NCBI RefSeq assembly: GCF_002159335.1
Contig: NZ_NFHP01000003.1
Span: forward strand, 248,001-312,000
Length of the DNA stretch: 64,000 bases
DNA from: Collinsella sp. An7
Lineage (GTDB): Bacteria; Actinomycetota; Coriobacteriia; Coriobacteriales; Coriobacteriaceae
Direction of reading: 5' to 3'
Part shown: one piece after another, positions 31,500-39,436 of the stretch
Numbering within the stretch: the first letter of the stretch is position 1
Layout: each line of letters starts with the position of its first letter
Notes under the pieces: model-generated
The model's input: only the letters and a program-made list of their open reading frames with translations
What the model was told of the DNA's origin: nothing
The model's database searches: none
Made by a program: the position numbers and the translations under genes

Positions 31500-31736
31500 G
31501 CCTGTCCTTTCTCTTGACGATAATCCCCTGTGAGAATAGACCACCCGCGCCGGGGATTCAACGTACCGGCAGCGCTTGGGAAACGCCGACGAAACGCAAT
31601 CGAGCGGCAGGCGGGCTCAGAAGCCAGTCAGGGCAAAACGGGGCAACGCGCCGGGGCCGCCAAGCATGAATCGTGTGCCTACGCCCGGCACGAAGTTGGT
31701 GAACGGTACTGCGGTACGCGTGTCTCTCAGCGTGTC
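31500..31736 (-). other. Intergenic region, no supported gene
   Basis: The minus frame following the DHQS-like stop (TAG 31737-31739) remains open for 39 more codons to a TGA near 31620, and reads protein-like (VPFTNFVPGVGTRFMLGG). No start or ribosome site supports a separate gene. The rest shows no recognisable feature beyond a probable promoter region for the peptidase. Confidence 0.4.
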
Positions 31737-32840
31737 CTACGAGACGAGCTCCGCACGCGAAGCGAGATAGGCCTCGGCATGGCGCGCGAGCACCTCTTCG
31801 TCGACGTTGGAAAGACGGATCGAGCCAAACGCCTTGGGGAGGGCAAACAAGAGCCGGTTTGCCCACCGCGCGTTCTCCGCGGTGAGTGCCGTGAGGAAGG
31901 CGTCGCGATCGAGCGCAAAGGCGAGCTCGGGGATACCGAGGTCCTCAAAGCAATCGTCGAGCGTAAAGACCTCGTCAACCGGGAACGCGCCCACCTCGGT
32001 GGCAAGCCGCGCCTCAAAGCGCATGCCCTCGGCAAGAAGCTGCCACCAGGGAGCCTCTCCCCCCTGCTTGCCGGAGAGGCAGGAACGCAGCGCCCGAGCA
32101 GTGGTGACACCAAAAGAAAGGGCATGGCGTGCCGAGGGATTCACCGCCGAGACCACCATGCGGCGGGCGGTTTGGGCATTGCAGATCGCGTCGACCAGCG
32201 CTGCGGCCTCGCCACGCCCCAGGCGCGGGGCAGCCTCCTTGAGGCGCTCCCAGGCGCGTCTGCTCTCGGTGATCGCAGCACCTACGAGATAGACGCTTCC
32301 CGCCGGGTCGGCAGGCCCATCGATAAGGTCGATGTCGCAAAAGACCATATTCGGCTCAGGAGCGAGGAGCACGCGCCCGTCAGTCCCCGCAATCGCGAGC
32401 GGGTCGGCTACCGTTGCCGCCGTGACCATACCCTCAAGGCAAGTAGGCACCAGCACGCACGCCGTGCCACCGCACCAGAACTTTCCGGCAAAAGCGGCAA
32501 GCGACGTGACTTGGGTACGCCCCACGCCAACAATCACGTCGTCTGCAGTAATACCCGCCCGGGCGAGCTCGCCAAAGAGCGTCTCGCACGCAGCAGAGGC
32601 GAGTGCCTCCTCCTCTATAGGAGCGGTCCACGACGCCAAGCAAAACTCCGCATCGATGAGCTGGCGCTCGATGCGCGTCTTAAGCTCGTCCTCAACCGAA
32701 GAATCCCAGATGAGGAAAGCGCGCTGGGGACGGCCCACCACCACGCGGGCAATCCGGCCAAATTCTCCAAGCGCATCGGCTCCGATGCGAAAATCCACGC
32801 TCCGCGAACCAAAGTTCAGTAGCAAACGCTTAACCGTCAT
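31737..32840 (-). CDS. Dehydroquinate-synthase-like protein lacking catalytic residues
   Basis: This 367-residue protein aligns along its length with 3-dehydroquinate synthase but the active site is altered. The NAD motif GGGVVGD is replaced by GVGRTQVTSLAAF, and PTSLLAMVDSSVGGK by PTCLEGMVTAATVAD. The metal ligand segments GEVIKHA and NFGHSIGHAIE become AAITESRRA and LSFGVTTARALR, without the histidines. A true aroB is at 15428-16630. The start overlaps the upstream shikimate kinase stop by ATGA. It may be a non-catalytic regulatory paralogue. Function is unknown. Confidence 0.75.
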   Translation of the reverse strand: MTVKRLLLNFGSRSVDFRIGADALGEFGRIARVVVGRPQRAFLIWDSSVEDELKTRIERQLIDAEFCLASWTAPIEEEALASAACETLFGELARAGITADDVIVGVGRTQVTSLAAFAGKFWCGGTACVLVPTCLEGMVTAATVADPLAIAGTDGRVLLAPEPNMVFCDIDLIDGPADPAGSVYLVGAAITESRRAWERLKEAAPRLGRGEAAALVDAICNAQTARRMVVSAVNPSARHALSFGVTTARALRSCLSGKQGGEAPWWQLLAEGMRFEARLATEVGAFPVDEVFTLDDCFEDLGIPELAFALDRDAFLTALTAENARWANRLLFALPKAFGSIRLSNVDEEVLARHAEAYLASRAELVS

Positions 32841-33406
32841 ATCAGACCACGCTCCAACAGCATCTCGGCACAACGATAGGACACATCTTCAAAGGACTTT
32901 CCGCGGATGTCGAGGGTGAGGTCGGCCGCCTCCACATAGAGCGGACGCCGATGCTCAAAAAGGCGCTCGGCATGGGCACGCGACTTAAAGTCGGGGCGTG
33001 CCGCAACTGAGCGAATCTGGCGGAGCGAATCGGCAAAGTCCCCCTCGAGGTAGACCACCGTGCCCATCTCGCGCATGAGGCGGATGTTCTCGGGCGTCTC
33101 GACCACGCCGCCCCCGCACGAGACCAGAAGGCTCTGCTCGTTCTTAAGACTCCGGAGCACCTCGGTCTCAAGCTTGCGAAAGCCCGCCTCACCGCGCGAA
33201 CGAAAGACGCGCGCAACCGAGGCGCCCGCACGGCGCTCGACCATGCGGTCGGTGTCCACAAAGGGTCGATGGAACATCTTACCGAGATTGCGGGCGAGCG
33301 TCGACTTGCCCGCTCCGAGAAACCCGATAAAGAAGATATGGTCGCAGCCGTGCTTAACCGACGGTCCCGCGACGTGCTCCCGCCCCCCGGGCGATCGGCC
33401 GCCCAT
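32837..33406 (-). CDS. aroK: Shikimate kinase (stand-alone, second copy)
   Basis: The 189-residue P-loop kinase phosphorylates shikimate at O3. It shows FIGFLGAGKSTLARNL (Walker A), DTDRMVERRAG, a shikimate-binding FRSRGEAGFRKLE, and CGGGVVETPEN. The first approximately 20 residues are Gly/Arg-rich and the true start may be a later codon. It duplicates the kinase domain fused to AroE, and pairs by overlap with the DHQS-like protein, so it may serve another substrate or regulation. Confidence 0.85.
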   Translation of the reverse strand: MGGRSPGGREHVAGPSVKHGCDHIFFIGFLGAGKSTLARNLGKMFHRPFVDTDRMVERRAGASVARVFRSRGEAGFRKLETEVLRSLKNEQSLLVSCGGGVVETPENIRLMREMGTVVYLEGDFADSLRQIRSVAARPDFKSRAHAERLFEHRRPLYVEAADLTLDIRGKSFEDVSYRCAEMLLERGLI

Positions 33407-33409
33407 GTC

Positions 33410-33907
33410 CTACTCCTCGCAGGGAACGTGCCGGAGGGCGCGCCGTTCAAAGATTCGGAAGATCTGGGTGTACCACAGATCAACCGTGGTCTGCGGGCGA
33501 ACGAGGATAGTGGAGATACCGGCAAAGTTCCCCGCCCAAACATCCGTGTAGAGTTGGTCTCCCACCATCACGGCCTCGCCCTTGGGAACACCGAGGTGCT
33601 TGAGCGCCCGGGTCAGCGCAAAGGGCAGCGGTTTGCAGGCAAAGCAGATGGCGCCGAGCCCCAGCTCGCGAGCAGAGCGCTCCACCTGGTCGCGATGCCA
33701 GTTGTTGGAGACCATGTAGAGCTTAAAACCTCGGTCGCGCGCCGCATCGAGCCATGCCGCAACCGATGCTGGCGCTGTGGTGCGGTCGCGCGGCACGAGG
33801 GTGTTATCGCGATCGAGCAGGATGGCTCGGGTGCCGCGACGCCAGAGGTCGTCGAGGTCGATCCGATCAACGGAAGCAACGTAGCGGTCGGGAGCGAGCA
33901 GGCTCAT
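33410..33907 (-). CDS. YqeG-family HAD phosphatase
   Basis: The 165-residue HAD IIIA phosphatase has LLDRDNTLV (DxDxT nucleophile motif), YMVSNN as motif II, CKPLPFAL with the motif III lysine, and VMVGDQLYTDVWAGNFAGI as motif IV. YqeG/GEP4-like proteins include phosphatidylglycerophosphate phosphatases. The physiological substrate here is not known. ATG 33905-33907 is one base after the mltG stop, implying coupling. Confidence 0.85.
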   Translation of the reverse strand: MSLLAPDRYVASVDRIDLDDLWRRGTRAILLDRDNTLVPRDRTTAPASVAAWLDAARDRGFKLYMVSNNWHRDQVERSARELGLGAICFACKPLPFALTRALKHLGVPKGEAVMVGDQLYTDVWAGNFAGISTILVRPQTTVDLWYTQIFRIFERRALRHVPCEE

Positions 33908-33908
33908 C

Positions 33909-35168
33909 TCAGCGGTTCTCCTCAATGGCAGCGAGATGCTGGTCGTAGGTCTCGGAGAAGTACTCGTCATCGGTGGTGATGAAGAAGTACAGGTAGTCGG
34001 TGTCAGCCGGAGCAAGCGCCGCATTGATGGACGCGAGCGACGGCGAGCAGATGGGCGTGGGCGGAAGCCCCTGGTTGAGGTAGGTGTTGTAGGGGCTCTC
34101 GCGCTTGAGGTCCTCCGAGGTAACGGCACCACCGGTGACGTACATCATGGTGGCGTCGCTCTGGAGGGGCATCCCCGCCTCAAGACGATTATAGAAGGTC
34201 GAGGAGACGTTGTAACGCTGATCCTCGGTCAGGGCCTCGCGCTCGATCACCGAGGCCATGATGAGCAGATCGTAATCGGAGAGCTCCACACCATAGCGCG
34301 ACTTGATGGTCGCACGGGCGCCATCAAAATCGAGCGAGTCGACCTCCACCTGGTACTGGTCGAGCATAGCACGGATGATATCGTCGGCCGTGGGGGTACC
34401 TGCAAAGGAGTAGGTCTTGGGATAAAGGAAGCCTTCGAGCGAATCGTCGGCAACATCGGCGAGGAAGTCATAGTCCGCCGCGTAGTTGGACGCCTTGGCC
34501 TGCGCCATAAAATCGTCGGCCGAGATACCGTAAACATCCTCAACGCGCTTCGCAGTCTGCTTAACGGTCAGGCCCTCGGCGATGGTAAGGGTAACGCCCT
34601 GGACGTTTGGCCCGGCCACGAGCTGAGCCACCACGTCGGCGGGATCCTGAAGCGTGGTAAAGCGGTAATCGCCGGGTTTGAGCGACATGTCGGCGTTCTG
34701 TGCCTTGACCTCGGCGTAGTAATCCTGTGGGTCGGGGATGATGTTGTTCTCGGAGAGGATCGATGCGATCTGGTCACCTGTCGCGCCCTGAGGAATGTTG
34801 ACCTCGACCTCAACGCCCGCCTCGACGGCCTGGTCGGCCGACACGGAGGTAAAGAGCCCGGTGATGGCGGGAAGCGCCACAATGATAAAGAACACGAGCA
34901 CCGCAACGGCGCAGATGATAGCGGCGATAACGGGGACGTGCGAGCGACGCGCCGGTTGCGCAGAGCGACGAGTGCAAACCGGCTGAACATGGCCGTGTAC
35001 GCCGTGCGGGATATGGTGGCCACGGGTCCCCGCCGAGGTTTTGGCCGCGTGACGTGCGGGACCAGAGGCCGCAGGGGTCTTAAAGCGCGTGCCCGCCGGG
35101 CGGGTCGCCTGGGATCGGGACGTTGCAGCGCGACCGGTGCGCGGGCTGGGCTTGTTCTCAGTTAGCAC
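33909..35168 (-). CDS. mltG: Endolytic murein transglycosylase MltG
   Basis: It cleaves nascent glycan strands and so terminates peptidoglycan polymerisation. The 419-residue protein has a approximately 75-residue basic cytosolic N-terminus and one TM helix at about 79-102 (VIAAIICAVAVLVFFIIVAL). A LysM-like domain (VNIPQGATGDQIASILSE) and the YceG catalytic domain with Glu in LIMASVIEREA follow. The closing motif is NTYLNQGLPPTPICSPSLASI. The genes mltG-yqeG-aroK-aroB form a Gram-positive-type cluster. Confidence 0.93.
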   Translation of the reverse strand: MLTENKPSPRTGRAATSRSQATRPAGTRFKTPAASGPARHAAKTSAGTRGHHIPHGVHGHVQPVCTRRSAQPARRSHVPVIAAIICAVAVLVFFIIVALPAITGLFTSVSADQAVEAGVEVEVNIPQGATGDQIASILSENNIIPDPQDYYAEVKAQNADMSLKPGDYRFTTLQDPADVVAQLVAGPNVQGVTLTIAEGLTVKQTAKRVEDVYGISADDFMAQAKASNYAADYDFLADVADDSLEGFLYPKTYSFAGTPTADDIIRAMLDQYQVEVDSLDFDGARATIKSRYGVELSDYDLLIMASVIEREALTEDQRYNVSSTFYNRLEAGMPLQSDATMMYVTGGAVTSEDLKRESPYNTYLNQGLPPTPICSPSLASINAALAPADTDYLYFFITTDDEYFSETYDQHLAAIEENR

Positions 35169-35228
35169 GGGGCCCCCTTACGTTGCAGCGGGTAGACGGG
35201 GCGCAATGGCCCGGCACCAGTCTAGCGC

Positions 35229-35264
35229 AAGGTTATGAAAACCTTAAAGTTTTCATCGAACCTT
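35229..35264. promoter_or_regulatory. Inverted repeat upstream of mltG
   Basis: AAGGTT (35229-35234) plus ATGAAAAC pair with GTTTTCAT plus AACCTT (35259-35264) around CTTAAA. It lies about 60 bases upstream of the mltG start, so it could be an operator or the terminator of the DUF956 transcript. The rest of 35169-35394 shows nothing recognisable. Confidence 0.4.
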
Positions 35265-35394
35265 GAAGGATGCAACGCATTAACGCTTCCAGTCGCCTCG
35301 GATGAGCTGCCAACCGCTTGGAGCTTCGAAGTGCTATCGAGAAATTGGGGTGCCAGAATCCCAAATGGTCCCCTCTTCATCGACAGCCCCTCCC

Positions 35395-35769
35395 CTATCT
35401 GCGGTGGAACAACCCCAAGATCCCCGCTTTGACCACGTCGAGAAAGCTCAACGAACGCACGATGCGATCTGCGGGCACATGCTCGCGAACGGCGCGAAGC
35501 GTGGCCTTGTTATCTTTGGACGAGAACGCAAAGTGACCGTTCTGCTTGGTAAACAAGGCAAACCGCGGGATCCACCTTCCGCCAAACATGACGGAGGCCG
35601 CCACGTAGTCGACCTCATCCCAAGGAATCTGAATATAGTCCTCGGGGTTGCGTTCGTTATAGAACTCAAAGGCCTTATCACCGATCAAGATGTTGCCGTA
35701 CGTGGAGAGGCCGGCAAATGACGTACCCCGCGAAGTGAACTCAACCGTGGTGTTTTGGGACTGCGCCAT
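35395..35769 (-). CDS. manO: DUF956 family protein (ManO-like) of mannose PTS locus
   Basis: The 124-residue protein starts at ATG 35767-35769. The motifs FTSRGTSFAGLSTYGNILIGDKAFEF and PWDEVDYVAASVMFGGRWIPRF fit DUF956, which accompanies mannose-family PTS operons. In lactic acid bacteria ManO is implicated in regulating the operon. A 13-bp-stem hairpin separates it from the IID gene, so its expression is probably lower than that of the PTS genes. Confidence 0.85.
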   Translation of the reverse strand: MAQSQNTTVEFTSRGTSFAGLSTYGNILIGDKAFEFYNERNPEDYIQIPWDEVDYVAASVMFGGRWIPRFALFTKQNGHFAFSSKDNKATLRAVREHVPADRIVRSLSFLDVVKAGILGLFHRR

Positions 35770-35806
35770 AAGAGGTCGCTCCTTACATGAGAACAACTGC
35801 TCGAAC

Positions 35807-35869
35807 GCGGGGTCGCGTCCGCGAGGGCGCTGCCATTATGGCACGCTCCCCCGCGCGACGCGACCCCGC
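35807..35869 (-). terminator. Hairpin between IID and DUF956 genes
   Basis: GCGGGGTCGCGTC (35807-35819) pairs perfectly with GACGCGACCCCGC (35857-35869), with further pairing inside (GGGCG/CGCTCCC region). No T-run follows on the minus strand, so it may be a partial terminator or an mRNA-stabilising 3' structure for the PTS transcript. Confidence 0.5.
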
Positions 35870-35913
35870 GCACAAGTACCGCAAGCGCTCGAGGCGCGCG
35901 ATAGATAGGGCTC

Positions 35914-36858
35914 TTAGAGCAGGCCCACCAGATGACCGATGATGCCAACGGCGAACATGCCGATGATAATGACGATCGGGGAGACCTTCTTCTTCAGGAG
36001 CCAGCAGCACAGCAGCGTGACAGCCATAGCGGCAAGGCCAGGAATGAGCTGGTCGAGGTTCTGCTGCAGCGTGGTGACCTTCTCGATCTCGAGGCCCGTG
36101 GCGCCGAGCGAGGAGTACTGCGTAAGCGCGCTATGAATGGCGTCAGCAACGCCCTGGCCGCCCTGGTTCGCCGTGTCGGCGATGGCGTTCCAGTCAATGT
36201 AGGCACCCTCGGACTGAGTGACCGTGGAGACGGTCGGTGCGAAGGAGATGGAGACCCAGCGCTCGACCAGACCGCCGATGACGAACATACCAAGAATGGA
36301 AGCACCCTCGGTGATCTTGCCCATGAGGCCGCCGGAGAGGTCCTGGGTGATGGAGGTGCCCAGCTTGTAGCCGAACTCCTGCGTGTACCACTCGAAGGCC
36401 AGACGGATGACGTTCCAGAGCACGAAGAACAGGATCGGGCCCATGATGGAGCCGCCCATGGCAAGCGAGGCACCAAGGGCGCCCAGCAGCGGGCGAAGGG
36501 TGAACCAGAAGACGGGGTCGCCGACGCCGGCGAGCGGGCCCATCATACCAACCTTGACGCCCTGGATAGCGGCATCCTCAACGGGCGCGCCGTTGGCACG
36601 GTCCTCCTCAAGGGCGAGGGTGACGCCAATGACGGGAGACGACACATAGGGGTGCGTGTTGTAGAACTCCATGTGGCGCTTGAGCGCGGCAATCTGGTCA
36701 TCCTTGTTGGTGTAGAGCTTCTTGATTGCGGGGATCATCGAGAAGCACCAACCGCCGTTCTGCATACGCTCGTAATTCCAGGAGCCCTGGAGATACTGGT
36801 GACGGAACCAAACCTTGAGACGATCGCTCTTGGAAAGCGTGATTTTTTTCTCTGCCAT
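35914..36858 (-). CDS. manZ: PTS mannose/fructose/sorbose family IID component
   Basis: The 314-residue membrane component forms the sugar channel with IIC. It has the IID signature FRHQYLQGSWNYERMQNGGW at the N-terminus and FYNTHPYVSSPVIGVTLALEE, GPLAGVGDPVFW and several TM helices, ending VIIIGMFAVGIIGHLVGLL. Gene order IIAB-IIC-IID is standard. The sugar could be mannose, glucose or glucosamine. Confidence 0.93.
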   Translation of the reverse strand: MAEKKITLSKSDRLKVWFRHQYLQGSWNYERMQNGGWCFSMIPAIKKLYTNKDDQIAALKRHMEFYNTHPYVSSPVIGVTLALEEDRANGAPVEDAAIQGVKVGMMGPLAGVGDPVFWFTLRPLLGALGASLAMGGSIMGPILFFVLWNVIRLAFEWYTQEFGYKLGTSITQDLSGGLMGKITEGASILGMFVIGGLVERWVSISFAPTVSTVTQSEGAYIDWNAIADTANQGGQGVADAIHSALTQYSSLGATGLEIEKVTTLQQNLDQLIPGLAAMAVTLLCCWLLKKKVSPIVIIIGMFAVGIIGHLVGLL

Positions 36859-36875
36859 TACAATCTCCCCCCTTC

Positions 36876-37688
36876 CTACTCGTAGTCGTCCAGAATGTCG
36901 CCCAGAGGATCGCCGGAGCCGGCGGCGGCGCCGCCCTGCTTAGCAAGATCCTTGAGGCCCAGGTAGATGAGGGCCAGGCAGACACCAATGACACCAAGGG
37001 CAATGAGCGTGAGCTCGGAGATGGCGGCGAGGCAGAAGCCCAGCGCGAAGAACGGCCAGACCTCGCGGGTCGCCATCATGTTGATGACCATGGCGTAACC
37101 GACGGCAGCAACCATGCCGCCACCGATCGTCATACCCTCGTTGAGCCACGCGGGCATCATGTTGAGGGCGCCCATGACGGCATCGGAAGGAATGAAGCAC
37201 AGGGCCGCCGCCGGAATGGCGATGCGGATGCCCTGCAGGCAGATGGCCACGATGGACCACACGTCGATGCCGAAGAAGTCACCGCGAGCAGCCGCAGCGT
37301 CCATGAAGTGGACGATAGGGATAGCAATGGTACGGACGATCATCGTGAGGAAGAGGCCAGCCACGGAAAGCGGCACGGCCACGGCGATAGCCGTGGTGAT
37401 GGCCTGGCTCTGGTCAGCGCCCGAGTTGAGGGCGAGGACCATCAGAATGGCCGATGCGACCGAGGCAAGTGCCGCGTCGGGAGCGACGGCAGCGCCGACG
37501 TTCGCCCAACCGAGGGCCATCATCTGGAGCGTGCCGCCCAGGATGATGCCCGCCTCGAGGTGGCCGCTCACCAAGCCGATGAGCGTGCACGCGACGAGCG
37601 GCTGATGGAACTGCCACTGGTCAAGAATGCCTTCCATACCGGCGAGGAAGGCAACGATGACAATCAGGATGATTGTGAAAACCGACAT
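36876..37688 (-). CDS. manY: PTS mannose/fructose/sorbose family IIC component
   Basis: The 270-residue polytopic protein begins MSVFTIILIVIVAFLAGMEG and contains the IIC motifs GLVSGHLEAGIILGGTLQMMALGWANVGAA and PDAALASVASAIL. It has about eight hydrophobic segments and a short charged C-terminus (DPLGDILDDYE). Spacing to IID is 17 bp. It provides the transport path for the substrate with IID. Confidence 0.93.
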   Translation of the reverse strand: MSVFTIILIVIVAFLAGMEGILDQWQFHQPLVACTLIGLVSGHLEAGIILGGTLQMMALGWANVGAAVAPDAALASVASAILMVLALNSGADQSQAITTAIAVAVPLSVAGLFLTMIVRTIAIPIVHFMDAAAARGDFFGIDVWSIVAICLQGIRIAIPAAALCFIPSDAVMGALNMMPAWLNEGMTIGGGMVAAVGYAMVINMMATREVWPFFALGFCLAAISELTLIALGVIGVCLALIYLGLKDLAKQGGAAAGSGDPLGDILDDYE

Positions 37689-37701
37689 GTTTCCCTCCTT
37701 C

Positions 37702-38694
37702 TTATGCCTGTGCGGCCAGCTCGGACTTGGCCTTCTTCATCATGCCGTCGAACGACTCGGGCGAGTCGGCAGGGACCTTGCGGACGTCGAACTCGATGCC
37801 CTTGGCCGCGAGGGCCTCAAGGCAATCGACGTCAGCCTGATCCATGGCGATGGCGTTGGTGACGACGACCTTGCCCACCGAGTGAGCCATGGAACCAAGG
37901 TTGACCTTCTTGATATCCACGCCGCCCTCGATGCACTTGAGCAGGTCCTGGGGCGTCTCGAAGAGAAGCATCGCCTTCGTGGCGCCGAAACGAGGGTCAT
38001 GGGCGACGTCGATCATCTTCTGGATCGGGATGACGTGAGCCTTGACTCCCGGAGGCGCAGCCTGTTGAATCATAGTCTTGCGGAGCTCGTCGTGCGCGAC
38101 GGCGTCGGAGACCACGATGATGCGGTCGGGGTTGGTCATCTTGGTCCATGTGGTCGCGACCTGACCGTGCAGCAGACGGGTGTCCACGCGGCACAGCACG
38201 AACTTGATGTGACCATCGCCCAGCACTGTGCCCTCGGGGATCGCGCCAGCGGCAGCGGCGGGAGCCGCAGCTGCCGGTGCGGGCGCGTTGGGCTCAAGGT
38301 CCTCGGGCTTGACGCGCACGCCGTCACGGGACTCGGTGATGAGGCCGGAGGCGATCTCGTGCGCGGTCGCTTCCGGGTTCATGCGCAGCGTGTACGCGGT
38401 GATGACCATGGGAAGGTTCATGCCGGTAACCGCCACCCACGTGGGATGCGAGTCCAAAAGCCCGTTGATCTGGTTGAACGGCGTGCCGCCCCACAGATCG
38501 ACCAGGAACAGCACCTGTTCGGGATCTGAAAGTGTTGCCACCTCCTTCTCGATCTCGGCCCTCAGGTCATCCGGTCCCATGCTGGGCTGCAAGCTGACGG
38601 TCACGACGTCCGGCTGGTCGCCAAAGACCATCGAGGCCGTTTGCTTGATGCCCGAAGCAAGGTCGCCATGACTTGCAAGGACAATACCTACCAT
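37702..38694 (-). CDS. manX: PTS mannose family IIAB component
   Basis: The 330-residue cytosolic protein accepts phosphate from HPr. The IIA domain (1-130) has the phospho-His in ASHGDLASG (His 9), and the IIB domain (about 162-325) has phospho-His in RVDTRLLHGQV (His 176). They are joined by an Ala/Pro linker (about 138-152). ATG 38692-38694 lies just behind a strong GGAGG. It is the first gene of the PTS operon. Confidence 0.94.
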   Translation of the reverse strand: MVGIVLASHGDLASGIKQTASMVFGDQPDVVTVSLQPSMGPDDLRAEIEKEVATLSDPEQVLFLVDLWGGTPFNQINGLLDSHPTWVAVTGMNLPMVITAYTLRMNPEATAHEIASGLITESRDGVRVKPEDLEPNAPAPAAAAPAAAAGAIPEGTVLGDGHIKFVLCRVDTRLLHGQVATTWTKMTNPDRIIVVSDAVAHDELRKTMIQQAAPPGVKAHVIPIQKMIDVAHDPRFGATKAMLLFETPQDLLKCIEGGVDIKKVNLGSMAHSVGKVVVTNAIAMDQADVDCLEALAAKGIEFDVRKVPADSPESFDGMMKKAKSELAAQA

Positions 38695-38942
38695 ACCTAC
38701 CTCCTTTTCTAGAGAGGTTACAAACTGGTTCAGCACCGCGAGGAAAAGCTTCCTTACGCGCAGTCGTATTTATTGTATAGAAACGGTGAGTACGAAGCGC
38801 CAAGCATCCGTAAACGGTCGTTTTCGCAGGTAGAGACGATTCGGTAAATGGTCTTTACCGTGCGATAGAGACGTGCAATCTTGCTGCTGAAAGCCTCAGG
38901 CAAACCGATCCGCACGGGGGCGACAACCCGAGGGCGGTCACG
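38695..38942 (-). promoter_or_regulatory. Upstream region of the mannose PTS operon with operator-like palindrome
   Basis: CGGTAAA (38842-38848) and TTTACCG (38854-38860) form a perfect palindrome about 150 bases upstream of the IIAB start, with a similar CCGTAAACGG nearby (about 38810). A TACAAT box lies at about 38774-38779 on the minus strand, without a clear -35. These could bind a sugar-responsive regulator; which one is unknown. Confidence 0.4.
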
Positions 38943-39356
38943 TTAGCTTTGCTGTCGGTCGAGCCACGTCTGCAGAAAGAGGCTCGCGGCGACCATGTCG
39001 ACCTTACCGCGCATCGATTTCTCGTTGAGCCCCTGTTCGCGGAGGATGCGCTTGGCCTCGGCCGACGAGAGTCGCTCGTCTTCAAAATCCACCGGCAGCC
39101 CGAGCATCCGTCCAATGGCTTGTGCCTGCTCCTCGATGCGCTCCGCCTGAGGGCCTCGCTCCCCCGCGAGCGTCATAGGACGACCGCAGACGAGCACCTC
39201 AGGTTCATAGTCCTCCACGAGGTAGCAAAAGCTCCGTGCGCCCGCAAGCACCTCGGCGGCGGGGAGTACCTTGACCGGCGAGGCGATACGCCCCGAGGCA
39301 TCGGAGACCGCAATGCCGACGCGCTTCTCGCCGATATCGAGTGCCATGGCGACCAT
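38943..39356 (-). CDS. ruvX: RuvX/YqgF family RNase H-fold nuclease
   Basis: The 137-residue protein has the YqgF motifs ALDIGEKRVGIAVSD (catalytic Asp), EVLVCGRPMTLAGERGPQA and FEDERLSSAEAKRIL, plus a late Asp in KVDMVAASLFLQ. Members act in Holliday junction resolution or 16S rRNA 5'-end processing. GGAGGAG precedes the ATG. The alaS-ruvX order is common in Gram-positive bacteria. Confidence 0.92.
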   Translation of the reverse strand: MVAMALDIGEKRVGIAVSDASGRIASPVKVLPAAEVLAGARSFCYLVEDYEPEVLVCGRPMTLAGERGPQAERIEEQAQAIGRMLGLPVDFEDERLSSAEAKRILREQGLNEKSMRGKVDMVAASLFLQTWLDRQQS

Positions 39357-39380
39357 GTGCTCTCCTCCCCATAACGCAAC

Positions 39381-39418
39381 GCACCCAGAGAGGCTAACAG
39401 CAGGACCTCTCTGGGTGC
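39381..39418 (-). terminator. Hairpin between alaS and ruvX
   Basis: A 13-bp perfect stem pairs 39381-39393 with 39406-39418 around a 12-base loop. No T-run follows on the minus strand, so it may be a weak terminator that lowers ruvX expression relative to alaS. Confidence 0.55.
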
Positions 39419-39436
39419 ACCAAAAACGTACCTTGG

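Noticed and set aside
31576-31866. Small frames in the gap between pepP and the DHQS-like gene
   Set aside because: They lack ribosome sites and recognisable protein features. The 39-codon in-frame extension past the DHQS-like stop is noted but not called.
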